A DNA stretch of 64,000 bases, from positions 2,473,571-2,537,570 of the forward strand of contig NZ_BSTX01000001.1 in assembly GCF_030269765.1 (NCBI RefSeq), written 5' to 3'. A program made the position numbers and the translations under genes. This document shows positions 17,659-26,463 of this stretch, piece after piece. The notes under the pieces were generated by a model. That model was not told where the DNA came from and did not search any database. It worked only from the letters and a program-made list of their open reading frames with translations. Every line of letters starts with the position of its first letter. The first letter of the stretch is position 1. Source of the stretch: Actinorhabdospora filicis (GTDB lineage: Bacteria; Actinomycetota; Actinomycetes; Mycobacteriales; Micromonosporaceae).

Positions 17659-19528
17659 ACACCACCACGTCGCCCTTGTCCTCGATGACGACATTGGCGT
17701 CGGTGGGCGGGAAGTCGAGCACGTGCTGCCAGGACGTGCCCGCGATGCGGTCCTTGCGGACGACGACGGTCTTGACGCCCATGGCGCGCAGGTAGTTCAC
17801 CGCGCCGCCGTTCGGGAACGAGACCGCCGCGGCCAGCATCCGGTCCTGCTCCTCGGGCACGAACGTGGCCGCGCCGTTGACGAGCTCCGGGAAACCGTCG
17901 GTGGACCACAACATGAGCCTGGCGTCCTCGGCCTTGCCCGCCGGCAGGACCAGCATCGGCCCGTCCACTTCGGACAGCGCGGCCGGGGGCGCGGGGACGG
18001 TCGGGTAGGCCGCCACCGACACGCCCTCCAGCAGCACCAGCGCCACCGGGATCAGCAGCGCCACCCGGGCCAGCGGCGGGCGCCGGACGGGCTCGCGCGG
18101 GTCCACCCGGCGCTCGACGGCCATCTCGTGCAGCCGGTCGCCGAGCCGGGTGATCGTCCCGGCGGCCAGGATCGCGGCGATGACGGTGACGTAGAGGATC
18201 AGGCGGCCCGGGACCTTCATCGCCGCCCAGCCCGGCAGGTACTCGTGCAGCGCCATGTAGCCCCAGGCGCCGTCGTCGAGGAAGTTCGCGCCCATCGTCA
18301 GCACGACCGCCACGGCCAGGCCCAGCGCCAGGAACCAGCGCTGCCGCCGCGTCCACGACGAGTACAGGAAACCGGCCAGCGCCAGGCCCAGCAGCGCGAA
18401 GCCGATGAGCAGCGTGGTCTCGCCGGGCAGGTACATGGAGTCCCGGGCGGGCGTGTGCAGGCGTCCCCACAGCCAGGACTCGCCCGGCGCGGTGATCAGG
18501 CCCAGCCACGGCGGCGAGAACCGCTCGGCCGCGTCGGCGTTGTCCGCCGCGTACGGATAGGCGGCGGCGACCTGGAAGTAGGGGATCGACAGCACGATCG
18601 CCACGACCGCGAAGACCGCCGCGCCCGCCGCGTCGGTGATCAGCACCTCGCCGGGCACCCGGGGACGCTTGAACAGCCACCCGATCGCCGCGACCACCAC
18701 GATCCCGGCGAGCAGGTAGCCGAAGGCCACGCCCATCCCGAAGCCGATGGTGATCTGCCAGGTCGCCACCGCCCACCCGGCCGCGATCCAGCCCCAGCGG
18801 GTGCGGCGGGGCCGGTATCCGTGCCGCAGCGACCATCCGTGCCCGCGCGCCAGCATCGCCAGCGACAGCAGGATCCCGCCGACGGCGATCACCTGGATGT
18901 GCCCGGCCTGCGCCAGACGCCAAGGGGCGAAGGCGATCGCGACCGCGCCGAAGGCCGCGCCCGGCACCCGCGAACCGAGCTGGCGCAGCAGCGCGTAACC
19001 GCCGAAGACGGTCAGGGCCACGCAGAGCGTGTAGAGGATGTTGTAGCGCAGGATCGCCGCCTGCGGCCCCGAGCCGATCAGCCCGGCCGGCGCGAAGCCC
19101 AGCAGCGAGTCGCCGAAGAACAGGCTCAGCCGGCTGCCGAAGAAGGAGTTCAGGCTGAACACGCCCAGCGGGTCGGTCAGCGTGGCGTGCCCCGTCCAGC
19201 CGATCAGGTAGGCCGAGACCAGCGGATCGCCGGTGTCGTGCGGGACCCGGTGCACCGGGTCCGTCCACAGTGGCCAGGACATGACCACCGCCAGCAGCAG
19301 GCTCGCCACCGCCGCCAGGGTCCACTCGTGCCGCACGACGCGCGAGGCGTGCGCGGCGATCAGGCCCACCCGGCCGCGCCGCGGCAGCTCACCGTCGTCC
19401 TCGTCCTCGTGGGCGGTGGCCGCGAAGCGCTCCCACGGGTCCACATCGGACTTCTCCGGCTCCGGGGACGGCGGAGCCGGCTCCTCCTCCGGGACGGCGG
19501 TCTCGTCGGCGGCGGTGTCGGTGCTCAT
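17648..19528 (-). CDS. Large polytopic membrane protein, GT-C glycosyltransferase-like
   Basis: 626 residues. An acidic, Pro-rich cytoplasmic tail (about 70 residues) is followed by roughly eleven membrane spans and a C-terminal soluble domain of about 130 residues ending in a Val-rich strand ([14 protein letters not shown]). The first outer loop has [15 protein letters not shown], an acidic loop like those of GT-C/YfhO-type glycosyltransferases that act on lipid-linked sugars. No precise family is recognised. It overlaps the upstream endonuclease-IV-like gene by ATGA, so they are one transcript, and its 3' end overlaps the GT87-type gene on the other strand by 11 bases. Confidence 0.75.
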   Translation of the reverse strand: MSTDTAADETAVPEEEPAPPSPEPEKSDVDPWERFAATAHEDEDDGELPRRGRVGLIAAHASRVVRHEWTLAAVASLLLAVVMSWPLWTDPVHRVPHDTGDPLVSAYLIGWTGHATLTDPLGVFSLNSFFGSRLSLFFGDSLLGFAPAGLIGSGPQAAILRYNILYTLCVALTVFGGYALLRQLGSRVPGAAFGAVAIAFAPWRLAQAGHIQVIAVGGILLSLAMLARGHGWSLRHGYRPRRTRWGWIAAGWAVATWQITIGFGMGVAFGYLLAGIVVVAAIGWLFKRPRVPGEVLITDAAGAAVFAVVAIVLSIPYFQVAAAYPYAADNADAAERFSPPWLGLITAPGESWLWGRLHTPARDSMYLPGETTLLIGFALLGLALAGFLYSSWTRRQRWFLALGLAVAVVLTMGANFLDDGAWGYMALHEYLPGWAAMKVPGRLILYVTVIAAILAAGTITRLGDRLHEMAVERRVDPREPVRRPPLARVALLIPVALVLLEGVSVAAYPTVPAPPAALSEVDGPMLVLPAGKAEDARLMLWSTDGFPELVNGAATFVPEEQDRMLAAAVSFPNGGAVNYLRAMGVKTVVVRKDRIAGTSWQHVLDFPPTDANVVIEDKGDVVVFKL

Positions 19529-20298
19529 GCGGTCAGTTCCCGAAGCCTCGCGATGTCGGCGGAATGCTCCTCGGCGCCACCCGGCGTCTCGACCAGGGCC
19601 GGCGCGCCGGTGCGCTTGATGACCTCGGCGAGCTCCTCGGCGTCGATCTTCCCGGCGCCGATGTTGGCGTGCCGGTCGCGCCCGGAGTCGAAGTCGTCGC
19701 GGGAGTCGTTGGCGTGGACCAGGTCGATGCGGCCGGTGATGGCCATGATCGCGTCCACCACGTCGGGGAATTCGAGCCCGCCCGCCCACGCGTGGCAGGT
19801 GTCCAGGCAGAAGCCCGGCTCGAACTCGCCGATGGCGTCCCACAGGCGCGCGATGTTGTCCAGCCGCCGGGCGCAGGCGTGCTCGCCGCCGGCGGTGTTC
19901 TCCACCAGGATCGGGACGTCGAACCCGCCCTGGTCGGCGGCCTGCGCGAAGAATTTGCGCCAGTTGTCGAAGCCGACGGCGATGTCCTCTCCGTCCCGGA
20001 CGTGGCCGCCGTGCACGATGACTCCCTTGGCGCCGATCGCGGCGGCCGCCTTCGCGTGCTGCGTGAGCAGCTTGCGGCTGGGGATGCGGATGCGGTTGTT
20101 CAGGGAGGCGAGGTTGATGACGTACGGCGAGTGGATGTAGACGTCGACCTCGGCGTCCTTGATCGCCTCGGCGTCCTCGCGGGCGGGCGGCGCCTTCCAG
20201 CCCTGCGGATCGGCGAGGAAGAACTGGACGAGGTCGGCACCGCGCGCGGCCGCCTCGGCGATTGGATCGACGGAATCGACGTGAGCCCCGATGCGCAT
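19525..20298 (-). CDS. Endonuclease IV-like TIM-barrel protein
   Basis: 257 residues with the full metal-site pattern of AP endonuclease IV: IGAHVDS at the N-terminus, [64 protein letters not shown] and a terminal ALVETPGG. In that family three zinc ions cut DNA 5' to abasic sites. It matches the deoxyribonuclease IV family of actinobacteria in length, though sugar isomerases share the fold. The ATG at 20298 fits MRIGAHV; an extension upstream is Arg-rich and non-conserved. It is translationally coupled to the membrane protein downstream and divergent from the surface-protein gene at 20542. Confidence 0.82.
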   Translation of the reverse strand: MRIGAHVDSVDPIAEAAARGADLVQFFLADPQGWKAPPAREDAEAIKDAEVDVYIHSPYVINLASLNNRIRIPSRKLLTQHAKAAAAIGAKGVIVHGGHVRDGEDIAVGFDNWRKFFAQAADQGGFDVPILVENTAGGEHACARRLDNIARLWDAIGEFEPGFCLDTCHAWAGGLEFPDVVDAIMAITGRIDLVHANDSRDDFDSGRDRHANIGAGKIDAEELAEVIKRTGAPALVETPGGAEEHSADIARLRELTA

Positions 20299-20541
20299 GG
20301 GCGTGAGCTTACTTGGTGAAGCCCCGCGACGAGCCTTTCGCCGAGGGCTTTCGCGCGCTCCCTCGCGGGGCCTAAGCTGGGGTCCTGCGCCTACCGACGA
20401 GTACACCGGAGGGCGGAGCTGAATTTTCCTCCGCGCCCGCGTCACCCGCGCCCGGTCCGCTCGTTAGTTCCTTCGAACCCGTTTGACCTGGGGACATACG
20501 ACATGACGTTAGACACGAACGCGAATGGGAAAGGGGTCGGA

Positions 20542-21312
20542 ATGCGCAAGAGCACGCTCACAAAGTCCGCGGTCGCGACCGCCGTATTCGGCCTCCTCCT
20601 GTTCGGCGCGGCGCCCGCCTTCGCCGAGGACGCCACCGCCGATGTCACCTTCGACGGCGGCTGCGGCCTCATCGGCATCACCGCCTCCTCGAAGCCCGAC
20701 AAGTCGACATTGACCGTGGACAAGGACGCCGAGGTGTCCTTCAAGAACGACCTCGGGGCCAACGCGACCCTGTACGTCGGTTCCACCACCGTCGACGTCG
20801 ACAAGGGCAAGACCATCGAGGTGAAGATCGGCAAGTCGGCGGAAGTGAAGATGCTGCCGAAATGCTGGTACGGCCGCGCGCTGCTGGAGGACATGGGCGC
20901 GATGACGGTGTCGGTGAAGGACAGCCCGGAGGCCCCCGCCCCCGCCAAGCCCTCACCCTCGTCCACACCGCCCAAGAAGCCCACCACCGGCTCGACCCCC
21001 GGCGTCCCCGCCGAGGGCGCCCAGCCGTCCGTCGACGGCAAACGCCCCGTCGCCGACGGCGCCGTCCCACCCGACGGCGGCGAAGCGGCCCCCACCGGCA
21101 CCGTGCCCTCCCAGGCGCCCGCCGGAACCGACCAGCACCCCGTGTCCGACAACAACGACCACGGTGACGCCTTCGCGGTCGAACCCGTCAACGGCGACGC
21201 CACCCCCAGCGGCTCCACCGGCCTCCTCGCGCTGATCGCCACGGTCGCCCTCGTGGGCGTCGGCGCGGCGGCCGTCCGCACGGTGGCCTCACAGCGCCAG
21301 GCGGCCCGGTAA
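20542..21312 (+). CDS. Secreted, C-terminally membrane-anchored protein of unknown function
   Basis: 256 residues. Signal peptide at 1-28 with cleavage after APAFA. A compact domain of about 85 residues follows, rich in Val/Lys/Asp beta-strand-like segments with two cysteines (GGCGLIG and PKCWYGRA) that could form a disulfide or a metal site; a cupredoxin-like fold is conceivable but no copper set is seen. Then a 90-residue Pro/Thr/Gly/Asp-rich linker and a C-terminal membrane span (TGLLALIATVALVGVGAAAV) with an Arg-containing tail. No LPxTG is present. ATG at 20542 has GGGAAAGGGG upstream; ATG at 20503 in the same frame would add 13 residues before the signal. Confidence 0.72.
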   Translation: MRKSTLTKSAVATAVFGLLLFGAAPAFAEDATADVTFDGGCGLIGITASSKPDKSTLTVDKDAEVSFKNDLGANATLYVGSTTVDVDKGKTIEVKIGKSAEVKMLPKCWYGRALLEDMGAMTVSVKDSPEAPAPAKPSPSSTPPKKPTTGSTPGVPAEGAQPSVDGKRPVADGAVPPDGGEAAPTGTVPSQAPAGTDQHPVSDNNDHGDAFAVEPVNGDATPSGSTGLLALIATVALVGVGAAAVRTVASQRQAAR

Positions 21313-22680
21313 GACACGGCGGTACCAGCACGACCAGTTCGGCCCGCACGACCCGGCGGTGAGGCGCGCTCGACGGCGCGACTCGGCGGCGGCGGTTGAC
21401 AACCCCTATACAGAGCCCCGCGGGGCGCCCGATGACGCACACGGTGTGGTCGTTCCTCCCCAGGTCCCACCCAGCTTGCGAACCGGGCGCCTCGCGGCTT
21501 CTTAGTCGGCGGTGGCCGTGCGCCCGGTGCTTCCTCGGCCGTGCGGGCTCCGCCTCGGCTCGGACTCTCGACCCCGGCGAGCGTCGGCGGTATGGGCCGC
21601 TCGACACGGCCCGCTCGACACGGCCTCTGTGGGCCCACAAACGCAGGCGAACTCCTGCCGTGGCCTCGGCGCCACCACAACTCACCCGCTCGCACCCACC
21701 GGCAGCCGATCGGCCACGCGCGGCGGCCCGGGCACACGGTCGAGCACACGGCCGACGTGTGGGTCCCGGCTCCACTTCCCGGCCTCAGTGGGCGGACGAT
21801 CTCGCCGTGGCGGTGCGCGGGTAGGGAGGCGTCTCCACTCACCGGCCTTGGCCCCGATTTCCCTCGGTGGTGCCACGAGTCAGCCCCCGTCCACCACCCG
21901 GCGTGCCCGTGGCGATCGGGTGGAACAGCCTCCCGCGAAGCCGCCCCGGGCGATCTCAGGGCGAGCCCAGAGTGACGAGCCGAGCCGGTGAACCGGCGGT
22001 TCCCGGATCGTCGCTTCGGGCTTCGGGCTTCGGGCTTCGGGCAGAGGAAACCGTGCCCCACCGGCTCCGGCAAGCCCGTGCGCTCCTCGGTTCCGTCCGG
22101 CCGAATCCGGTTCACGCCACCCGCCCCGGCGAACGGCCTCTGCCTCGGCCGTCCTTCACCGGAGCTCGCGGGTGGCGTCGCATCGGGGCACCCGGCCGCG
22201 TCCCCGAACGGTCGAGCCGACCTCGGGCCTCGCATGCGCTCACCGCCGCCGGGACCTCGGCAAGGCGGCCGCCCACGATGCCGTGGCCCATCACCGTCGC
22301 CGTCTCACTCACTGGTGCCTACTCCCAAGATCGCACCCGGTCGTGCGTCTTGACGGGCCGATCCCGCGCCCGGCCCAGGCACGTGGGGCATGGGGCGTGC
22401 CTCGTCCGCACGTCTCCTCGGGCCTCGCCCATGAGCTCACCACGACCGCGGCACGTACGTCCGGGCGGCGAGCGCACGCCCCCGCCCCACCACCGCAGCG
22501 CGAGCCCACACGCGCTCCACCTCCCGGCACCTCGCCTCACCCCGTCCGGCCCGCCCCGCCCACTCCCGCCGTGCCGTGCCCCGGCACCCCCGCGCGCCGG
22601 TCGCGTCCAAACCCGCCAAACCTCCTCGCCATCCCGACCCCTCCGGCAAAATGTGAATAGTTCTCCGCGAATCGGCTCGA
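21313..22680. other. Gene-poor stretch
   Basis: No convincing gene in 1.37 kb. Reading frames on both strands translate to Arg/Pro/Ser/Gly-rich, overlapping nonsense without family motifs, and third-position GC preference does not favour one frame by eye. It contains a 7-base tandem repeat (22014-22041) and several loosely repeated words such as CGAGCACACGG and CTCGACACGGCC. No mobile-element remnant is recognised. Confidence 0.5.
22014..22041. repeat. Tandem repeat CTTCGGG x4
   Basis: Four exact consecutive copies of the heptamer CTTCGGG inside the gene-poor stretch. Probably slippage-derived; no function is visible. Confidence 0.85.
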
Positions 22681-22688
22681 ATGGGCCG

Positions 22689-22701
22689 TGAGAACGTCTC
22701 A
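22689..22701. promoter_or_regulatory. Short inverted repeat upstream of the DUF1508 gene
   Basis: TGAGA-ACG-TCTCA, a perfect 5-base inverted repeat with a 3-base centre, ending just before the GGGGGAGG ribosome site of the gene at 22714. It could be an operator or an mRNA hairpin; too short to be sure. Confidence 0.3.
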
Positions 22702-22713
22702 GGGGGAGGCACC

Positions 22714-22899
22714 ATGGCCGGAAAGTTCGAGCTCTACACCGACAAGGCCGGGAAGTACCGCTGGCGCCTGAAAGCCGGTAACGGCGAGATCATCGCCGTC
22801 GGTGAGGCCTACGAGTCCCGTGCGGGTTGCATGAACGGGATCGAGTCGGTCAAACGAAACGCGCCGCTCGCCGAGGTCAAAGAGCTGATGCCGCACTGA
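22714..22899 (+). CDS. DUF1508 (YegP-like) small protein
   Basis: 61 residues forming one DUF1508 unit: KFELYTDKAGKYRWRLKAGNGEIIAVGEAY, then the SRAGCMNGIESVKRNAP segment typical of the family. The function of YegP proteins is unknown; most copies have two units, so this is a single-unit form. A strong GGGGGAGG sits 6 bases before the ATG. A hairpin terminator (22913-22940) follows directly, so this is a one-gene transcript. Confidence 0.85.
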   Translation: MAGKFELYTDKAGKYRWRLKAGNGEIIAVGEAYESRAGCMNGIESVKRNAPLAEVKELMPH

Positions 22900-22912
22900 T
22901 CAAGACGGGTGT

Positions 22913-22940
22913 GCCTCCCGGGACAAGGGGCCCGGGAGGC
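22913..22940 (+). terminator. Hairpin terminator after the DUF1508 gene
   Basis: Arms GCCTCCCGGG (22913-22922) and CCCGGGAGGC (22931-22940), perfect complements with an 8-base loop, 13 bases past the stop. Confidence 0.75.
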
Positions 22941-23009
22941 CCCAAAAGGGCTTCTGCGGGGCGTCACTGGAAGACTGATCTTTCCCGTGAGTCCAGATCC
23001 GGAGGATCC

Positions 23010-23423
23010 ATGCCGCAGAACCTGCTCCCGGAGCCGCCGCCGACGCTGCTGCCGGAGATCACTCCCGCAGTGGAGGCCCTGAAGACCGAAGACCCCCGTG
23101 AAGTGGCCCGCCGTTGGCCGGACTTCCCGGCGGCCTGGGCCGCGCTGTCGCAGAAGGCCATGGAGGCCGGCGACGACGTGGCCGCCTACGCCTACGCGCG
23201 GACCGGCTACCACCGCGCGCTGGACCAGTTGCGCAAGAACGGCTGGCGCGGGCACGGTCCCGTGCCTTGGAGCCACAAGCCGAACCGTGGCTTCCTGACC
23301 TCGCTGCACCGCCTGTCGGTGGCCGCGGCCTCCATCGGCGAAGCCGACGAAGCCGCCCGCTGCGCCCAGTTCCTGCGGGACAGCGACCCGGCCGCCGCCG
23401 ACGCCCTCAGCAGCATCGGCTGA
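23010..23423 (+). CDS. DUF3151 family protein
   Basis: 137-residue conserved actinobacterial protein with helical, TPR-like character. Landmarks: LLPEPPPTLLP, VARRWPDFPAAWAALS, YAYARTGYHRALDQLR and the highly conserved GWRGHGPVPWSHKPNRGFL. Function unknown. GGAGG at 23001-23005 sets the ATG at 23010. The mycobacterial homologue (Rv0360c, from memory) lies near the fructose-bisphosphate aldolase gene, and here fba is 5 kb downstream on the same strand, so part of that neighbourhood is kept. A hairpin terminator follows its stop within 10 bases. Confidence 0.87.
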   Translation: MPQNLLPEPPPTLLPEITPAVEALKTEDPREVARRWPDFPAAWAALSQKAMEAGDDVAAYAYARTGYHRALDQLRKNGWRGHGPVPWSHKPNRGFLTSLHRLSVAAASIGEADEAARCAQFLRDSDPAAADALSSIG

Positions 23424-23430
23424 CGACACC

Positions 23431-23456
23431 CGGGAGCCCACCCAGGTGGGCTCCCG
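23431..23456 (+). terminator. Hairpin terminator after the DUF3151 gene
   Basis: Perfect 12-base-pair stem: CGGGAGCCCACC (23431-23442), loop CA, GGTGGGCTCCCG (23445-23456), 8 bases past the stop. Confidence 0.85.
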
Positions 23457-23523
23457 GCACCTGCGCCTGGCCGCCCCGCTGCGCGCGCCACCCGCACGTG
23501 AACCCCACGCCGCCCCGGCATTC

Positions 23524-23698
23524 TTCGCGCCGACTCCTTTTCGGTGGGGGCCCAGAGCCCGCCCCGCTGGGGCGAACGTAACCCCACCCCACGCGTACTC
23601 CACCAAACAGCCCACCGCGCGGCCTGTGGATAACGCCCCCAATGTGGACGACTCGCAATCAACCCGAAACAATCGGCCCGCGAATGCCCACCCCGGCC
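23524..23698. repeat. Dispersed DnaA-box repeat, copy 1
   Basis: About 175 bases running from TTCGCGCCGAC to CACCCCGGCC, repeated nearly identically at 23842-24017 and, inverted, at 36820-36968. Inside are two DnaA boxes on the minus strand: TTATCCACA (perfect consensus, 23625-23633) and TCGTCCACA (23643-23651), start to start 18 bases. A CGCCCC-GCT-GGGGCG hairpin (about 23570) is kept in all copies. It lies in the gene-free stretch 23424-24154. No frame inside looks like a protein. Confidence 0.85.
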
Positions 23699-23841
23699 AC
23701 ACCGCCACTGTGCGGCCCGCACGGAGTCTTCACGGTCGCGACGTGCATGGCGGGCTGAAGTGGGCACCGTTGGAGCAGCGGCCCATGCGGCGGCTGAGCG
23801 AGCAGAACCGGGCCGCAGTGACTCCCGCCTCCGGCCCCGCT

Positions 23842-24017
23842 TTCGCGCCGACCTCTTTCTTGGTGGGGGCCCAAAGCCCGCCCCGCTGGGGCGAACGTAA
23901 CCCCACCCCACGCGTACTCCACCAAACGGCCCACCGCGCGGCCTGTGGATAACGCCCCCAATGTGGACAACTCGCAATCAACCCGAAGCAATCGGCCCAC
24001 GAATACCCACCCCGGCC
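23842..24017. repeat. Dispersed DnaA-box repeat, copy 2
   Basis: Direct repeat of copy 1, about 320 bases downstream, differing at only a handful of positions. DnaA boxes on the minus strand: TTATCCACA at 23944-23952 and TTGTCCACA at 23962-23970, again 18 bases apart. The single change turns the second box into the preferred Streptomyces form. Between the copies (23699-23841) the sequence is unrelated. Confidence 0.85.
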
Positions 24018-24154
24018 GCCTGAGCGCCAGCCGTTCGCGGCCACCCACCCCAGCCGCTCCGCCCGCCCCTGCCGCTTCGGCCGGGCCGGAACACACCCCC
24101 CACCCACCGGCAACCACCCACCCAACCCCCCTCCCCCGGTGGGAAACTCCCCCC

Positions 24155-24532
24155 ATGTCCCCCGACACCCCGCCCCCCGACACCCCACCCACCCCGCCCG
24201 AACCCCCCGACCGCGTCTACCTCCCCGTCCTCGGCGTCACCGTCGCCTGGTACCTCGGTCTCGGCCTGCTCCTGCTCCTGTGGGCGATGTTCTTCGCCGA
24301 TGGCGCGGCCGCCTCCGATTGCGCGCCGAATCTCGTCTGCGATCCCGACGTCGATCCGCGGGGCGCGGTGGCCGCGGCGGCGCCGTGGTTCGGTTTGGCG
24401 GCGGCGACGAGCCTGATGTTGTCGGTGGTGCTGCGGTTGCTCGCCGAGACGTGGCGGGCGGTCAGTTGCGGGACGGCGGCGGCGGTGATCGGGGCGGGGT
24501 TGTCGACGATCCTGTTCGATCTGCTGATGTGA
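24155..24532 (+). CDS. Small membrane protein, unknown function
   Basis: 125 residues. A Pro/Thr/Asp-rich N-terminal tail of about 25 residues, then three probable membrane spans (about 30-48, 70-90, 100-122). Between the first two spans an acidic loop holds two cysteines (SDCAPNLVCDPDVD), probably a disulfide on the outer face. No family recognised. The start at 24155 is the only reasonable ATG; there is no clear Shine-Dalgarno sequence. The next gene starts 16 bases after its stop on the same strand. Confidence 0.6.
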   Translation: MSPDTPPPDTPPTPPEPPDRVYLPVLGVTVAWYLGLGLLLLLWAMFFADGAAASDCAPNLVCDPDVDPRGAVAAAAPWFGLAAATSLMLSVVLRLLAETWRAVSCGTAAAVIGAGLSTILFDLLM

Positions 24533-24548
24533 GCGGCATACTTCCCCA

Positions 24549-25193
24549 ATGCATATCGCTGTTCTTGGCACTGGAGGCGTCGGGCACGCCTTCGCCGGCG
24601 CTTTCCACAAGCTCGGCCACGACGTCATCATGGGCGCCCGCACGAGCGACAACCCGAAGGCCCTGGAGTGGGCCGCGGCGAGTGGCGGCCGGGCGGGGAG
24701 CTTCGCCGAGGCCGTCGACGGCGCGGACGCGGTGATCCTGGCGGTCGCCGGTGAGCACGCGGCCTCGGCGCTGGGCGCGGCGGGCGCGGCGCTGGACGGC
24801 AAGGTCGTCCTGGACATCACCAACTGGCTGGACTTCTCCGGTGGTTTCCCACCGAAGGTGGTGGTGCCGGAGGAGGGCAGCCTGGGCGCGCATCTCCAGG
24901 CGAAGTTCCCTCAGGCGAAGTTCGTGAAGACCTTGAACACGATGAACAACGCGGTGATGGTCGAGCCGGGCCTGGTCCCCGGCGGGCACACCGTCTTCTT
25001 GTCGGGCGACCACGAGGACGCCAAGTCGCTCGCCCGCCGGCTCCTCGCCGAGCTGGGCTGGGCCGACGACGACGTCCTCGACCTGGGCGGGATCGAGACG
25101 GCGAACGGGCCGGAGCAGTTCATCCACCTGTGGCTGCGGGTGCAGATGGCCCGGCGCGACAAGAACATCCAGATCCGCCTGGTCACCGACTAG
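24549..25193 (+). CDS. NADPH-dependent F420 reductase-like oxidoreductase
   Basis: 214 residues. The N-terminal Rossmann motif IAVLGTGGVGHAFAGAF is followed by VIMGART, where the Arg-Thr after the second strand indicates NADP(H). Later segments fit the NADP-reductase/F420-oxidoreductase family: VILAVAGEHAA, VVLDITNW, FVKTLNTMNNAVMVEP and FLSGDHEDAK. Members exchange electrons between NADPH and cofactor F420, or are related reductases of unknown substrate; F420 use is plausible in an actinobacterium but not proven by sequence. It appears to be transcribed with the small membrane gene before it and the LOG-like gene after it. Confidence 0.78.
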   Translation: MHIAVLGTGGVGHAFAGAFHKLGHDVIMGARTSDNPKALEWAAASGGRAGSFAEAVDGADAVILAVAGEHAASALGAAGAALDGKVVLDITNWLDFSGGFPPKVVVPEEGSLGAHLQAKFPQAKFVKTLNTMNNAVMVEPGLVPGGHTVFLSGDHEDAKSLARRLLAELGWADDDVLDLGGIETANGPEQFIHLWLRVQMARRDKNIQIRLVTD

Positions 25194-25225
25194 GGGTTGC
25201 CACCCGGGTGCACACTTGCCACGTG

Positions 25226-26401
25226 ATGGCAGTGCGCTTCGATCATTCCGACACCGACGTCGAGACCCGCGCCGAGTTCGACGCGCGCTTCGCCGAGGGG
25301 ACCCTGGCCGGCCTGACCGTCCAGGGTCTCGACTTCCGCACCGACCCGCCGGACTTCGCCGCGGTCGACGTCGCCGACGCGATGTTCATCGGGTGCCGCT
25401 TCACCGGCGCGGACGTGGCCGCGGGCCTCGTCGCCCGGCGGGCGCACGTGATCCCCACGTTCGGGGAGACGCCGTACCCGACGCAGCCGGGGCACCTGTA
25501 CACGCCGCGTGAGCTGTCGGCGGGTTTCGCCGAGCACGGCTTCGCGGGCATGTACGACACGCTCGTCTACAACCACTACGTCGAGCGGGGCGCGGCGATG
25601 CCCGAGACGCGGGAGGCGCTGGCGCAGCGGCTCCACGACTCCGGCATCGACAACGCGCTCCTGGACCTGATGAAGGGCTGGGCGCACCTCGGCGGCGGCC
25701 CCGTCATCGGCATCATGGGCGGGCACGCCGAGCTGCGCGGCACCTCCGAGTACCGCAAGGTCGCGCGCCTGGGCCGCAAGCTGGCCCGCTCGGGCGCGCT
25801 CGTCGTCACCGGAGGCGGGCCGGGCGCGATGGAGGCGGCGAACCTGGGCGCCTTCGCCGCCGATGCCGACGAGGCGGACCTGGCGCGCGCCATCGACATC
25901 CTGGCCAAGCACCCCGACTTCGGCGACCACGACCCGTTCACCGCCGCCGCGCTGGACGTCCGCCGCGACCTGGGCGAGACCGCCGCCGACACGGTGAACG
26001 GCCGCGACTGGGCGCGGCAGGGCGGGCTGTCGGTGCCGACGTGGCTGTACGGGCACGAACCGGCGAACCTGTTCGCCGCGCAGATCGCCAAGTACTTCTC
26101 CAACGCGATCCGCGAGGACACGATCCTGCGCCTGGCGCGCGGCGGCATCGTGTTCGCCCCGGGCAAGGCCGGGACGGTCCAGGAGGTCTTCCAGGCCGCC
26201 ACGAAGATCTTCTACAACTCCGACGGGCCCACCGGTCCGATGGTGTTCCTGGGGACGCGGTACTGGCGCGAGCTGCCCGCGCCGGAGCTGCTGCGCACGG
26301 TCCTGGCGGGCAGCCGTGAGGGGGACCTGTCGCACCTGGTGCACGTCACCGACGACACCGACGAGGCCGTGACGGTGCTGGCGGGCTTCGCCGACGAGTG
26401 A
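25226..26401 (+). CDS. LOG-family (lysine decarboxylase-like) Rossmann protein
   Basis: 391 residues. The core signatures are GGGPGAMEAAN and PGKAGTVQEVF, the latter a variant of the P-G-G-x-G-T-x-x-E motif of LOG proteins, which in characterised cases release cytokinin-like bases from nucleoside monophosphates. This protein is about twice the usual length. An N-terminal domain (residues 1-150) includes FIGCRFTGADV, and an insertion lies between the two motifs. It matches the long bacterial LOG-like group of unknown substrate. Start at ATG 25226; a GTG at 25223 is adjacent. Located 33 bases after the F420-reductase-like gene. Confidence 0.75.
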   Translation: MAVRFDHSDTDVETRAEFDARFAEGTLAGLTVQGLDFRTDPPDFAAVDVADAMFIGCRFTGADVAAGLVARRAHVIPTFGETPYPTQPGHLYTPRELSAGFAEHGFAGMYDTLVYNHYVERGAAMPETREALAQRLHDSGIDNALLDLMKGWAHLGGGPVIGIMGGHAELRGTSEYRKVARLGRKLARSGALVVTGGGPGAMEAANLGAFAADADEADLARAIDILAKHPDFGDHDPFTAAALDVRRDLGETAADTVNGRDWARQGGLSVPTWLYGHEPANLFAAQIAKYFSNAIREDTILRLARGGIVFAPGKAGTVQEVFQAATKIFYNSDGPTGPMVFLGTRYWRELPAPELLRTVLAGSREGDLSHLVHVTDDTDEAVTVLAGFADE

Positions 26402-26463
26402 GCCGGACTCACGTCCGCCGAACCGCGAGTAGTCCTCACCTCACTCCACGATAATCGTCCACC

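Noticed and set aside
20442..22235. 597-codon minus-strand frame over the surface-protein gene and the gene-poor stretch
   Set aside because: Pro/Arg/Ser/Gly-rich translation with no domain; it overlaps a gene with a clear signal peptide and anchor on the plus strand.
23524..24017. Duplicated protein-coding segment in the two direct repeats
   Set aside because: A shared frame (containing ARPAGAN and ARPVDNAPNVDDS) exists, but the third copy keeps DNA features better than codons, there is no start or ribosome site, and the composition is not protein-like.
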